A stretch of 40,962 nt of DNA, from positions 1 to 40,962 of the forward strand of contig NZ_LAQU01000037.1 of NCBI RefSeq assembly GCF_000970345.1, given 5' to 3'. The notes under the pieces were generated by a model. The model was not told the DNA's origin. It saw nothing but the letters and a program-made list of their open reading frames with translations, and searched no databases. The first letter of the stretch is position 1, and each line of letters starts with the position of its first letter. Origin of the DNA: Robbsia andropogonis (GTDB lineage Bacteria; Pseudomonadota; Gammaproteobacteria; Burkholderiales; Burkholderiaceae). The position numbers and the translations under genes are program-made. Below are positions 25,973-34,924 of this stretch, piece by piece.

Positions 25973-27167
25973 GCCCGGCCAGGATGCAAGCGCCGCAACG
26001 GACGCAGCCGCTACCGATGCCCCATCGGGCATGGCTGCGCCCCATGCGACCGCGCCGCCCACCATGGATGCCCCCCCGGCACAGGCATCCGGGGCCCCAG
26101 ACCTGAGCGGCCTTCATGCATCATCATCGTCGGCTGGAACGGTGATCCAGGGTGCTTCGCCCGCGCCGGCGACGCAGCCTGGGCCAGACACGCGCGCGGA
26201 TTTTGTCGCCGCCTCGGAATCCACGGCGGCTGAAGCGCACGCCGCGCGCGACGCCGGCCAGGAGCAGCGGCCGCCGCGTGACATGCCGCAATACAATACG
26301 AAGCATTCGGAGCCGCCTTGGTCGGTCCTGGGGCGCGTGATTGCGGCGCGGGTGCGTGCATGGGCCGATCGTGCTGGCCACCGTGTGGCGCAGCGGACAC
26401 TACGCATTGGCGTGTCCGCCCGGATTTTTCATCCGGAGCCTGACGGCAAGGGGCTTCGCGGCAAAACGCTGCAATACCTGGAAGAATCGATCTCGCACTG
26501 GGTGATGTCGCGTGACGTACTCGTGTTCATGGTGCCTACGGTAGGCAAGCAAGGCATGCTGCACGCCAGCAATATTCGCTTGCGTGATTATGCGAAGCAC
26601 TTGGACGCGTTGGTATTGCAGGGTGGTGCCGATGTATCGCCGCAATCGTTCGCCGAACCGACCACGCGGCCGGAATGGCCCGGCGACCGGGTGCGCGACA
26701 TGTATGAACTTGAATTGCTGCATGAGTTCATCGAGTCCGGCAAGCCGGTGCTTGGTGTCTGCCGCGGCTGCCAACTGATCAATGTCGCCTTCGGGGGCAC
26801 GCTTTACCAAGACATCGCCACCGACGTACCGACGGCCTTGCCGCACGTCAACGACGAGTATGACCGGCTCACGCATGCGATCCGTTTTGCCGAAGGGGCG
26901 TCCTTTTCCGGCATGTTTGGTGGTAGAGGCGAGGCCCGGGTCAATTCGATCCATCATCAGGCGGTTGATCGCCTGGGCCGCGACCTGGTCGTCGAGGCAG
27001 TGTCCGCCGACGACGGCATTGTCGAGGCAATCCGCTACCAAAAGGCACCGTTTGTGGTCGGCGTCCAGTGGCATCCCGAGTTTCATCGTCCGCACAGCGA
27101 CGCGTTGCTCGATTGCTCGCCTCTGCTGGACCACTTTCTCCGCGCCGCCCGCGAAACTCGGTTCTGA
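25929..27167 (+). CDS. PuuD-like gamma-glutamyl peptidase (C26) with long disordered N-terminus
   Basis: A 412-residue class-I glutamine-amidotransferase-like hydrolase. The nucleophile is C278 in LGVCRGCQLINVAFGGTLYQD. The His/Glu of the triad are H382 and E384 in VGVQWHPEFH. VLQGGADVSPQSF gives the oxyanion strand and NSIHHQAVDRLG the substrate region. The family includes gamma-glutamyl-GABA hydrolase of the putrescine pathway. No other puu genes are nearby, so the substrate is unknown. Residues 1-130 are low-complexity Ala/Pro/Thr/Asp with no domain. The ATG at 25929 has AGAGGAAG upstream and lies 44 bp inside the antiporter gene, suggesting coupled translation. Confidence 0.88.
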   Translation: MPQARDDDTNPRNDKPGQDASAATDAAATDAPSGMAAPHATAPPTMDAPPAQASGAPDLSGLHASSSSAGTVIQGASPAPATQPGPDTRADFVAASESTAAEAHAARDAGQEQRPPRDMPQYNTKHSEPPWSVLGRVIAARVRAWADRAGHRVAQRTLRIGVSARIFHPEPDGKGLRGKTLQYLEESISHWVMSRDVLVFMVPTVGKQGMLHASNIRLRDYAKHLDALVLQGGADVSPQSFAEPTTRPEWPGDRVRDMYELELLHEFIESGKPVLGVCRGCQLINVAFGGTLYQDIATDVPTALPHVNDEYDRLTHAIRFAEGASFSGMFGGRGEARVNSIHHQAVDRLGRDLVVEAVSADDGIVEAIRYQKAPFVVGVQWHPEFHRPHSDALLDCSPLLDHFLRAARETRF

Positions 27168-27176
27168 CTTTCCCGT

Positions 27177-27198
27177 GCCCGCATTCGCGGGTGCGGGC
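27177..27198 (+). terminator. Possible hairpin after the C26 peptidase gene
   Basis: GCCCGCA and TGCGGGC pair around an 8-base loop, 10 bp after the stop. It is followed by GTCTCATCTTC, so the T tail is weak and termination may be partial. Confidence 0.4.
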
Positions 27199-27285
27199 GT
27201 CTCATCTTCATACCTTGTAAAGCACCTCCTTTATCAAAATGCGGCAAAACGACGCGGCGTGCCTTATCATTACGCAGTCGTTGAC

Positions 27286-27295
27286 TAGTTAACTA
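27286..27295. promoter_or_regulatory. Palindrome TAGTTAACTA upstream of citrate transporter
   Basis: A perfect 10-base AT-rich palindrome in a GC-rich genome, 117 bp before the transporter ATG. Such sites are typical of MarR- or GntR-type regulators. No regulator gene is adjacent. Confidence 0.35.
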
Positions 27296-27411
27296 ATTCG
27301 CGGACGTCGGACGACCACGGCGACCGGTTGTTCGTGACGGTCCCGACAGGTAGGGGTCGCGCGCACCATCGTGGCGCGCGGTCTGGATTGCTTCCCCATA
27401 ACAGGTAGACC

Positions 27412-28731
27412 ATGAATCAATCACCAGAAACGCATCCGTCAGGGACGGCGGGCGTCAAGGCCGAAAGTAAGGCGCGCACGGTGTTCCGCGTCACCAGCGG
27501 CAACTTTCTCGAGATGTACGACTTCATGGTGTATGGGTATTACGCCAACGCGATTGCAGCGGCCTATTTCCCGAACCAGAATGCCTTTGCGTCGTTGATG
27601 TTGTCGTTGTCGGTTTTCGGCGTGGGTTTCTTGATGCGGCCGCTGGGTGCAATTTTCCTTGGGGCGTATATCGACCATCACGGTCGTCGCAAGGGCTTGC
27701 TCGTCACATTGATGTTGATGGCGGCCGGCACCTTGCTGGTGGCTGCGGTTCCCAGCTATGCAACCATCGGCGTGCTCGCTCCGTGCCTGGTGCTGGTGGG
27801 GCGGTTGCTGCAAGGGTTTTCGGCAGGTGTTGAGCTGGGGGGCGTTTCAGTCTACCTCGCCGAAATGGCGGGTCCCCGAAGCCGCGGTTTCTTCTGCTCA
27901 TGGCAGTCCGGCAGCCAGCAGGTTGCCGTGATCTTCGCCGCATTACTCGGCGTGATCCTGCATGCGATATTGCCGGTCGAACAGATGACCAGCTGGGGCT
28001 GGCGCATTCCGTTCATTATCGGCTGCCTGATCGTGCCTTTCATCTTCGTGATTCGACGCTCGTTGCAGGAGACCGAGGAGTTCCAAAAGCGACACAACCG
28101 TCCGTCGGTATCGGAAATCTACCGATCGATGATCGTGAATTGGAAAATCGTCATCGCCGGCATGATGATGGTGGTGATGACGACAGTGTCGTTCTATCTG
28201 ATCACCGCCTATACGCCGACGTTTGGTCGTAACGAATTGCACCTCTCGCAAGTCGACGTGCTCGTGGTGACCGTCTGCGTCGGCATATCGAACCTGATCT
28301 GGTTGCCGCTAATGGGCGCGTTATCGGATCGCATCGGACGGATGCCGATACTTGTCACCTTTACGGTGCTGGCGTTGCTCACCGCCTATCCCGCGATGAA
28401 CTACCTGGTGCAGGCACCGTCTTTCGCACGCTTGCTCGGCGTGGAACTGTGGCTCTCGTTCATCTACGCCAGTTATAACGGCGCGATGGTGGTCGCATTG
28501 ACTGAAGTCATGCCGGTGGAAGTGCGGACGGCGGGTTTCTCGCTTGCCTATAGCCTGGCCACCGCACTGTTTGGCGGCTTCACGCCAGCCATCTCGACCT
28601 GGTTGATCCACTACACCGGCAACCGTGCGGCACCGGGAATCTGGATGTCGTTTGCGGCGATCTGCGGTCTGGTTGCCACGTTCGTGCTGTTCCGTGAACG
28701 GCAGGCACGCGAACGTTACAAGCTGGCCTGA
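27412..28731 (+). CDS. citA: MFS citrate/proton symporter (CitA-type)
   Basis: A 439-residue 12-helix major-facilitator protein of the metabolite/H+ symporter subfamily. It matches enterobacterial CitA motif by motif: [51 protein letters not shown] (MFS loop 2-3 signature), [26 protein letters not shown] and [18 protein letters not shown]. Further matches are [56 protein letters not shown] and [22 protein letters not shown]. It would bring in citrate or tricarballylate with protons. The start is at ATG 27412. It stands alone, with a terminator at its end. Tricarballylate as substrate (TcuC) is the main alternative. Confidence 0.88.
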   Translation: MNQSPETHPSGTAGVKAESKARTVFRVTSGNFLEMYDFMVYGYYANAIAAAYFPNQNAFASLMLSLSVFGVGFLMRPLGAIFLGAYIDHHGRRKGLLVTLMLMAAGTLLVAAVPSYATIGVLAPCLVLVGRLLQGFSAGVELGGVSVYLAEMAGPRSRGFFCSWQSGSQQVAVIFAALLGVILHAILPVEQMTSWGWRIPFIIGCLIVPFIFVIRRSLQETEEFQKRHNRPSVSEIYRSMIVNWKIVIAGMMMVVMTTVSFYLITAYTPTFGRNELHLSQVDVLVVTVCVGISNLIWLPLMGALSDRIGRMPILVTFTVLALLTAYPAMNYLVQAPSFARLLGVELWLSFIYASYNGAMVVALTEVMPVEVRTAGFSLAYSLATALFGGFTPAISTWLIHYTGNRAAPGIWMSFAAICGLVATFVLFRERQARERYKLA

Positions 28732-28748
28732 TGCTGGCTTGATCACCC

Positions 28749-28781
28749 GGGCGGTGCGATTCTTCGACGGACGCACCGCCC
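28749..28781 (+). terminator. Terminator after citA
   Basis: A 10-bp stem GGGCGGTGCG / CGCACCGCCC with a 13-base loop is followed by ATTTCGCTTT. It lies between convergent citA and the TPR gene. Confidence 0.6.
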
Positions 28782-28790
28782 ATTTCGCTT

Positions 28791-31454
28791 TCAGGATGCC
28801 CGCAATACCTCAGGGCGGTCCTGTTCCAACAGTGCCGCGACATGCTCGATAACGGTGTGCCAATCGCCATTGCGTGGCTGACGGACGATACGGATCGAGG
28901 GATACCACAGGCTGGTGTCCGGGATGCCGGTCGTGCCGGCGTCGCTACCGCTCCTGTTTTCCTGGGTGCGGCTCCCGCACCACCGCCAATCCGCGACACA
29001 TGACAGCAATAAGGTCGTGGGCTTGCCCATCGCACCGGCCAGATGCGCGATCGAGGTATCGATCGTGACGACGTGGTCCAGCGCGGCAATGCGTTGCGCG
29101 GTGATCGCGAAATCCTCGGCCGGCCGCTCCGGCACGACAATGCGTGCATGCGCGGATAACGCGTCGAGCAAGGCGTACTCATCATCACGAATATCGGTTT
29201 GCAGCGGATGCCATTCCGTATTGGCCTGGTATAACAGCGGTGCCAGCTCATCGAGCGGAATGGCGCGCTTGTCGAAGCGTACCGGGGCATTGTCCTCGTC
29301 ATCGCGTGACGGCGAAGCTGCGCTGTTCGGTCGACGTCCCGACCAGGCGAACCCGATTTTTCGCGGTTGGGCGGGGACGAGTGCCGTTTGCATCGCTCCT
29401 GCTTTTGTCCCGCGTAGCAGGACGGTCTTTGCCAGCGCCCCCCGCGACGGCGCGGTGTCCGCCTCGCGACCGGGCAACGCGGCGTGCGTAGCGGTGTCGA
29501 CCTGGGGGGCGGCACGCTCGGCGAACAGATAGGGCGTGGTCCACGTGCCCGCATCGCCCGGGCGGGGCAAGCGGCCGAGCCGGAGGCATGCCGGGATGCT
29601 GCCGATATGGCAATACGCGTCCACGTTTGGTGGCGGCGTGTCGACATCTCGGGTGATGACGGTCAGGCGTCGGGTACGCATCGAATCGATGGCCGCCCCG
29701 TTGTGGGCGAGCAAGGGGCGCAGCGCCGGCTGCAAGGCCAGTACGACATTCGCCCCGCGCGCGGTCAGGCAACCAATGAAGCGCAGGAACTGCATGGTGT
29801 CGCCATAACCCTGCTCGGCGAGCACCAATAACGTCCTGCCGGGCAAACGCATGTAGCACGCTTCCGTGTCCGGATCGGATGGCTGAGGCTGCGTGGCCGA
29901 GTGGGCGTCGCTTACTTGTCCGGTGCCCTTTGCCCCGCGACGGGCCGGTACCGGCATTCGATGCTGGCTGACGGGCTCACCCAGCCAGCGCGGTAGCGGC
30001 CGACCATCCGCCCCCATCGGCGCGGCGACGCGACGATCGCCGGCACGCAATGCCAATCGCGCCTCGAAGTGCCGCCACCCTGCCGGACTGCCGCCGTCGC
30101 TGAGCAACAGACAGGCGCGGCTGAATCGGGCAAGTGCATAGACGGGCGCAAGGGCGACCGCCGGATCCGTGCCATCGTGGTATGCCACGGCGCGTTGCAG
30201 ATCGGCCGATGCCTGGCCCTGTAGCGATACCGCCGCCGCGACGCGTGCGGGAAGGGGCGTCAAGGCAATGACACGATCGAATGCTTTCGCCGCGCCGGTG
30301 GAATCGCCGTTTTCAAAGCGTGCCGCGCCGAGGTTCTGCCATCCGATGGGACCATGGGGCGCGACGGCGACAGCCCGTTCCGCGTGATGCAGCGCCGCGT
30401 CATGCACACCCTGGGCCAGGAAGGCCTGGGCTAGCTCGCAGTGCACCAGGTCCAGGTCCGGCGCAAGTTGCGCGGCCCGCAGCAGCGGTGCCGTCGCCTG
30501 ATCATATTCACCTTGCAGCGCAACCGTCTGGCCGAGGTTGATCAGGGCGGGGACGAAGGCCGGCGTGATGCGCAGCGCATCGCGGAATGCCGCCGCGGCC
30601 GCATCGAGTTGTCCCTGCGCTTTCAACGCGACGCCGATGTTATTGATGAAACCGGGATGTCCGGGCTGTCTTGCCAGCGCATTGCGATGCGCGGTTTCGG
30701 CATCCGCATATCGACCCAGCGCAGCCAGCACGAGACCGCGCTGGTCATGCGTGGCCGCAGCGGCGGTAGTGCATTGCAAGGCCATATCGAAACACGATAA
30801 GGCATGGAGCAATGTACCGAAACGGTCGGCGACACCCTCGCCGGCGTCCTCCATCTGCAATGAACCCAGTGCCGATAAGGCCGCAGCGGCAACGTTGCGA
30901 TCCGGTGCGGCACTCCTGGGTGTGTCGGCATCCGAAGGCAAGGGCGGGGCCGCATTGATCGCCGATGTCGTCGCATCTGGCGCCGTGCTCGCACTCGGCG
31001 CATCCGACTCGCGTGTCTTGTGATGCCTTGCCGCGTCGTTGTTCCATGCCGGGTTGGCTATTTTCAATCCGCTCAGGGGAATACCGCACAAGGCAATCGC
31101 CGTGGTGTAGGCGGAGCGTGCCGCATCGCGGTTGGCCTGTTGCCGATACACATGGCCACGATTCAGGTGTGCGGCAGGATGGGCCGGGTGCAATGCAAGC
31201 GCGGCATCGAATGCACGCAAGGCGATATTGAGCAGATCGATCGGCTTGGTGGACGGCGCGCGATCCCGTTCGCGGTGCATCGTCGCGGGGGCGGCTTGCT
31301 GCAAGGCCAGTACGCCACGCCAGTAAAAGGCGTCGGCACGTAACCGTGTGGGCAAGGTCGAATTCGTGCTCAGCGCGTCATAATGCTCGGCGGCGAGATC
31401 ACACTGCCCGCGCCGATGTGCGTCGAGAGCGGCAGCCAGGAGAGCGTCGGACAT
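28791..31454 (-). CDS. TPR-repeat protein with glycosyltransferase-9-like C-terminus
   Basis: An 887-residue protein. The first half has several tetratricopeptide repeats, for example LNIALRAFDAALALHPAHPAAHLNRGHVYRQQANRDAARSAY and ALGRYADAETAHRNALARQPGHPGFINNIGVALKAQGQLDAAAAAFRDAL (about residues 1-410). The C-terminal part resembles ADP-heptose-type glycosyltransferases: LVLAEQGYGDTMQFLRFIGCL, then DEYALLDALSAHARIVV, and HVVTIDTSIAHLAGAMGKPTTLLL near the end. This combination is known in proteobacterial proteins linked to surface or flagellin glycosylation, but the acceptor here is unknown. An Ala/Ser/Asp-rich spacer (DAPSASTAPDATTSAINAAPP) interrupts the repeats. Confidence 0.82.
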   Translation of the reverse strand: MSDALLAAALDAHRRGQCDLAAEHYDALSTNSTLPTRLRADAFYWRGVLALQQAAPATMHRERDRAPSTKPIDLLNIALRAFDAALALHPAHPAAHLNRGHVYRQQANRDAARSAYTTAIALCGIPLSGLKIANPAWNNDAARHHKTRESDAPSASTAPDATTSAINAAPPLPSDADTPRSAAPDRNVAAAALSALGSLQMEDAGEGVADRFGTLLHALSCFDMALQCTTAAAATHDQRGLVLAALGRYADAETAHRNALARQPGHPGFINNIGVALKAQGQLDAAAAAFRDALRITPAFVPALINLGQTVALQGEYDQATAPLLRAAQLAPDLDLVHCELAQAFLAQGVHDAALHHAERAVAVAPHGPIGWQNLGAARFENGDSTGAAKAFDRVIALTPLPARVAAAVSLQGQASADLQRAVAYHDGTDPAVALAPVYALARFSRACLLLSDGGSPAGWRHFEARLALRAGDRRVAAPMGADGRPLPRWLGEPVSQHRMPVPARRGAKGTGQVSDAHSATQPQPSDPDTEACYMRLPGRTLLVLAEQGYGDTMQFLRFIGCLTARGANVVLALQPALRPLLAHNGAAIDSMRTRRLTVITRDVDTPPPNVDAYCHIGSIPACLRLGRLPRPGDAGTWTTPYLFAERAAPQVDTATHAALPGREADTAPSRGALAKTVLLRGTKAGAMQTALVPAQPRKIGFAWSGRRPNSAASPSRDDEDNAPVRFDKRAIPLDELAPLLYQANTEWHPLQTDIRDDEYALLDALSAHARIVVPERPAEDFAITAQRIAALDHVVTIDTSIAHLAGAMGKPTTLLLSCVADWRWCGSRTQENRSGSDAGTTGIPDTSLWYPSIRIVRQPRNGDWHTVIEHVAALLEQDRPEVLRAS

Positions 31455-31588
31455 CGGAAATCGGGATAGAGGATCGGGAGCTCAGAAGCGTGATGGCGGC
31501 CGTTTTGTTCTCACGCTCCGGGATCACGCTCAAGACGGTCTGATGGTGCGTAAAGTTGATCATACGAAATCGCACGTACAAACAACAA

Positions 31589-31606
31589 CGGCCCCCGAAG
31601 GGGCCG
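31589..31606 (-). terminator. Terminator at the 3' end of ssrA
   Basis: CGGCCCC pairs with GGGGCCG across CGAA. On the minus strand it is followed by TTGTTGTTTG. It lies right after the coding piece of the permuted tmRNA. Confidence 0.65.
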
Positions 31607-31873
31607 CGTCCCTCTTCTGTTGCCAAGCCGGGAAGGCTCCGTAAGCGGATATTAGGCCGCTACAGCGTAATTGCGATCGTTTGCATTTACAAGATTGTGC
31701 GCTTAACGTGCGTCACCTTTCGAGCCGTCCGCTTCGGTATCCTCACCCCGTCGAAACCAGGTCGACCCCATCAGATAACGACGCCTCGTCTTTCGGCATC
31801 GGCATCTGGTGGAGCCGGGGGGAATCGAACCCCCGTCCGGAGCGCCCCAACGTGGCGGTCTTTGTACGACTAT
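31607..31873 (-). ncRNA. ssrA: Permuted two-piece tmRNA (beta_tmRNA)
   Basis: On the minus strand the acceptor half comes first (about 31873-31807). It contains GGACGGGGGTTCGATT and ends CGGCTCC-ACCA, with encoded CCA at 31809-31807. After about 37 bases of intervening sequence, the coding half starts at 31769 with GGGGTCG, then the D-loop-like CTGGTTTCGACG. GGGGTCG and CGGCTCC pair over all seven positions, with G-U at positions 3 and 5, as in tmRNA acceptor stems. The coding half holds the tag frame at 31684-31652: GCA AAC GAT CGC AAT TAC GCT GTA GCG GCC TAA, giving ANDRNYAVAA. A helix like P5 (GAAGCGGA/TCCGCTTA) encloses it. The gene would be transcribed as a precursor and processed to two RNAs that rescue stalled ribosomes together with SmpB. 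Confidence 0.9.
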
Positions 31874-31879
31874 GCGCGC

Positions 31880-31885
31880 AGTGTA
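31880..31885 (-). promoter_or_regulatory. Candidate -10 box of ssrA
   Basis: The minus strand reads TACACT, placing a transcription start near 31873, just before the acceptor piece. The -35 is poor (TGCATT at 17-bp spacing). Confidence 0.4.
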
Positions 31886-31937
31886 GCATGGTCGGCTGCC
31901 CCAATGCACATCCCCTCGCCGTGCGCACGGGCAAGTG

Positions 31938-32675
31938 TCAGCCTCGTGCGCGTTCCAGCAACGGCAACAACGCATCGGGGGTGTTGATCAACCGGTCCGC
32001 ACCCCATTCGGCGGCCGGCAACGCATCGCCGCAATAGCCATACGCTGCGGCAACCGTCGCCATGCCCGCCGCCCGTCCGGCCTGGATGTCACGAAGATCG
32101 TCGCCCACATAGACAATGCGCGCAGGCGACACGTCGAGCAAGGTTGCGGCGTGCAACAACGGCGCGGGGTGGGGTTTCGGATGCGCGGTGGTGTCTCCGC
32201 ACACAAGGCAATCGTTTGTCGGATGCAACGGCAGTTGCGCCACCAGAGGAATGGTCAACCGTTCGACCTTGTTTGTGACAATGCCCCAGCGGATGCCACG
32301 CGTGTCGAGCGTTGCCAGCAGTTCAGCAATACCGGGAAACAGCGTGGTCTCTACGCACAGGTCGCGTGCGTAGTTGGCGAGAAACTCATCGCGCATGGCC
32401 GGGAAGTCGTCGTGGTCCGGTCCGATGCCGAATGCGACGCCCAGCAGGCCCCGTGCACCGGACGATGCGACACGGCGTAACGGGTCCAGCGGCAGCAACG
32501 GTAGGCCACGATCGCGGCGCATCGCATTGGCGGCGGCGGCGAGATCCGGCGCCGTATCCGCCAATGTACCGTCCAGATCAAATAGAACCGCATCGATCGC
32601 TGTCAGCGCGTGGGTATCGATTGGCGTGTTCGTGGGCAAAGGGAGGCCGATATCGTCTGAGGGGGCGTCATTCAT
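31938..32675 (-). CDS. gph: Phosphoglycolate phosphatase
   Basis: A 245-residue HAD hydrolase that dephosphorylates 2-phosphoglycolate, formed during repair of oxidised DNA 3' ends. HAD motif I is D33-x-D35 in AVLFDLDGTLADTAPDL. Motif II/III region: WGIVTNKVERL and CGDTTAHPKPHPAPLLHA. Motif IV: IVYVGDDLRDIQAGRAAGM. The cap domain is of the usual helical type. The ATG at 32675 is preferred to an upstream TTG at 32693. It sits about 100 bp after ubiG on the same strand, the common ubiG-gph pair, with ssrA about 60 bp downstream. Confidence 0.92.
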   Translation of the reverse strand: MNDAPSDDIGLPLPTNTPIDTHALTAIDAVLFDLDGTLADTAPDLAAAANAMRRDRGLPLLPLDPLRRVASSGARGLLGVAFGIGPDHDDFPAMRDEFLANYARDLCVETTLFPGIAELLATLDTRGIRWGIVTNKVERLTIPLVAQLPLHPTNDCLVCGDTTAHPKPHPAPLLHAATLLDVSPARIVYVGDDLRDIQAGRAAGMATVAAAYGYCGDALPAAEWGADRLINTPDALLPLLERARG

Positions 32676-32774
32676 CGTGGGGCGAGCGCACAAGGGGGAA
32701 GGTGTCCGCGACGCGAGGCGTCACGAGGACATACCGCAGCCGTGCAGTCCACGCAAGACGCACGGCGTTCGGAA

Positions 32775-33470
32775 TCACGTTGGCCGACGGCAGGCAAGCA
32801 TATAGTTGATGCTGGTGTCATCGGACAGCCCGAAACGCTGGCTGAATGGCCTATAGGTCAGGCCTTTGAAACCGTGCGCGTGCAGTCCGGCGGTGCGTGC
32901 GAACGCGGCCAGTTCCGACGGTTTGATAAAGCGCTCGTAGTCATGCGTGCCGCGCGGCAACAGACGAGCAATGTACTCGGCACCGATCACCGCGAACAGA
33001 TAGGCCTTCACGTTTCGGTTGAGCGTGGAGAAGAAAACCCAGCCCCCCGGTTTGACCAGCGTCGCGCAGGCGCGGACGATGGCCGCGGGGTCCGGAACAT
33101 GCTCCAGCATTTCCATGCACGTCACGACGTCGTATGTGCCGGGTTCCCGCGCCGCGAGATCTTCGGCGGCGATTTCCTCGTATTCGACAGGTACACCGCT
33201 TTCGAGCGTATGCAGGTCGGCCACGCCCAGCGCTTCATGCGACAAGTCGATGCCCTTCACCGATGCGCCCAGCTTGGCCATTGATTCCGACAGAATCCCG
33301 CCACCGCAGCCGATGTCGAGTACGCGCTTGCCGGCCAACTGGGCCAGAGAATCGATCCACCCCAAACGAACGGGATTGAGCTCGTGCAGCGGCCGGAACT
33401 CGGCATTGGGGTCCCACCAGCGAGAGGCGAGGTCACTGAATTTCTGCAATTCCTGCGGATCTGCGTTCAT
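32775..33470 (-). CDS. ubiG: UbiG, ubiquinone O-methyltransferase
   Basis: A 231-residue SAM-dependent methyltransferase that carries out both O-methylation steps of ubiquinone synthesis. It starts [40 protein letters not shown], the UbiG N-terminal signature. The SAM site is [45 protein letters not shown]-type acidic post-I motif is present as [51 protein letters not shown] is typical. The ATG at 33470 is fixed by the signature. It is paired with gph downstream. Confidence 0.95.
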   Translation of the reverse strand: MNADPQELQKFSDLASRWWDPNAEFRPLHELNPVRLGWIDSLAQLAGKRVLDIGCGGGILSESMAKLGASVKGIDLSHEALGVADLHTLESGVPVEYEEIAAEDLAAREPGTYDVVTCMEMLEHVPDPAAIVRACATLVKPGGWVFFSTLNRNVKAYLFAVIGAEYIARLLPRGTHDYERFIKPSELAAFARTAGLHAHGFKGLTYRPFSQRFGLSDDTSINYMLACRRPT

Positions 33471-33575
33471 GGTGTGCGAAGCGTACTGAATGTCGCCAAG
33501 TATATCGTTCGAAAGCCGCCACCGCATCCGTCGCCCATTGATGCCAGCGGGGCCGGCGCAGCGTGCAGAAACGGC

Positions 33576-33599
33576 AAAGCCCCGCCTAGGCGGGGCTTT
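33576..33599 (-). terminator. Terminator after ompA
   Basis: A perfect 11-bp stem AAAGCCCCGCC / GGCGGGGCTTT with a two-base centre, 62 bp after the ompA stop. It also lies upstream of ubiG and would insulate it. Confidence 0.8.
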
Positions 33600-33660
33600 G
33601 GGTCCACGTCCATCATGCGACCGACCGGGGAATGTCTCCCGGCCGATCGCATCGGCGACA

Positions 33661-34326
33661 TTACTGCGCCGGCGTTTGGACTTGCTGCGTACCAACCACT
33701 TCCACTTCCACGCGGCGGTTCGGAGCCAGGCAGCTGATCAGCGCCTTGCGGTTCTTCTGGTTGCAATTCGTCACGACCGGGTTACGCTTGCCCTTGCCTT
33801 CCGTATAGATACGGTTAGCCGGCACGCCCTTCGTCACCAGGTACGACTTCACTGCTTGCGCACGGCGCATCGACAGGCGGTCGTTGTACTTGTCCGAACC
33901 GATACGGTCCGTGTAGCCCGTTGCCACGACGACTTCCAGGTTCAGCGCTTGCAGCTTCGATGCCAGGTCGTCCAGTTGTTGCTTACCGGCCGGCTTCAGT
34001 ACTGCCTTGTCGAAGTCGAACAGTGCGTCAGCCTGGTACGTGACCTTCTGGCTGGAGATCACCGGTGCCGGCGGAGCGGGCGGTGCGACCGGAGCCGGTT
34101 GTTGTGCAACCAGTGCGCCATCGCACTTCGCGTTAGCCGTTGCCGGCGTCCAGAACGCGTCGCGCCAGCACAGTTCGTTCGTGCCGTTCATCCACACGTA
34201 GTCGCCCGAGCCGTTGACCCAGTTATCGTTCGTTGCTTGACGCGATGCCGGAACCGATTGTGCAAATGCCGACGCTGTGGTCAGCGCGGTCGCCGCGACG
34301 AGGGCGATCTTCGAAAACTTATTCAT
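33661..34326 (-). CDS. ompA: OmpA-family peptidoglycan-binding outer-membrane protein (short form)
   Basis: A 221-residue protein with a signal peptide [22 protein letters not shown] (cleavage before QSVPAS). It lacks the eight-stranded barrel of E. coli OmpA. Instead a short region with two cysteines ([14 protein letters not shown]) and a Pro-rich linker ([12 protein letters not shown]) precede the OmpA_C domain: [46 protein letters not shown] and [14 protein letters not shown]. The domain binds diaminopimelate in peptidoglycan. GAGGAG precedes the ATG. This layout is usual for Burkholderia and Bordetella. Confidence 0.93.
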   Translation of the reverse strand: MNKFSKIALVAATALTTASAFAQSVPASRQATNDNWVNGSGDYVWMNGTNELCWRDAFWTPATANAKCDGALVAQQPAPVAPPAPPAPVISSQKVTYQADALFDFDKAVLKPAGKQQLDDLASKLQALNLEVVVATGYTDRIGSDKYNDRLSMRRAQAVKSYLVTKGVPANRIYTEGKGKRNPVVTNCNQKNRKALISCLAPNRRVEVEVVGTQQVQTPAQ

Positions 34327-34403
34327 ATTTCTCCTCTCGATTGTGAGATTACCGCAGCTTTCCTGCGAGCCTGATCACGAAGACAAGTCCTTTGACCGCG
34401 CGG

Positions 34404-34409
34404 AGTATA
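34404..34409 (-). promoter_or_regulatory. Candidate -10 box of ompA
   Basis: The minus strand reads TATACT, about 78 bp before the ATG, giving a long leader suited to post-transcriptional control as for other ompA genes. The -35 is weak. Confidence 0.35.
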
Positions 34410-34744
34410 TCACTGCCCCGGCCCGTTCCAGACGTGAGTCATAACGGAGGAGAGCGGCAATCTCGCCATGCAGATCGGACCTCTGAAAACCATTCTGCCA
34501 CAGAGCGGAAAACCATTCGATAAATTTTTTGAACCTTCCGGAAACTTTGCTGTCGCGGATGTTGTTGTCCTGCCACAACATCCACTCGCTTTCGACGCGG
34601 AATCCAAGTCAAATAATTGCGGCGCGAAAGAAGTTGTGGTTCTTGTTCGCGCCGGAGGGGAGGGTAAGGGCCGTCTGAGACGGCGGCGTCTGCGGGCCAT
34701 AAGGTGGCACCGCGGCAATCGGGTCGAGAAACCAGTGCGCGGCA

Positions 34745-34753
34745 TGGTAAAAT
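34745..34753 (+). promoter_or_regulatory. Extended -10 promoter of gyrA
   Basis: TGG followed by TAAAAT is an extended -10 element about 170 bp before the gyrA ATG. No strong -35 hexamer at 17 bp, as is usual for extended -10 promoters. Confidence 0.45.
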
Positions 34754-34924
34754 CGCGTGATTCGCAACCGACGGGCGGTTGCCGGACGCCTTTCTGGGCG
34801 TGCGGTGGTTCCGGGGACGCGGGGTGCGGGTCCGAATGTTGGTCTATCCATAATAATAGGCGAGCATGCGGCGCCGGGCCTGCGCGATAGCCGAAACGGC
34901 CGCCGTTCGCCAACGACACGGATA

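Larger units (their letters stand above)
34327..34924. other. Divergent intergenic region ompA / gyrA
   Basis: About 600 bp without a convincing gene. It holds the probable ompA promoter (-10 TATACT on the minus strand, 34409-34404) and the gyrA extended -10 at 34745-34753. A short GCCGTC/GACGGC hairpin is at 34670-34684. Confidence 0.5.

Noticed and set aside
31607-31925. Standard one-piece tmRNA or an isolated tRNA fragment
   Set aside because: The T-arm/CCA segment has no GGGG-type start upstream within range, whereas a matching 5' half with the tag frame lies downstream, so the permuted model fits.
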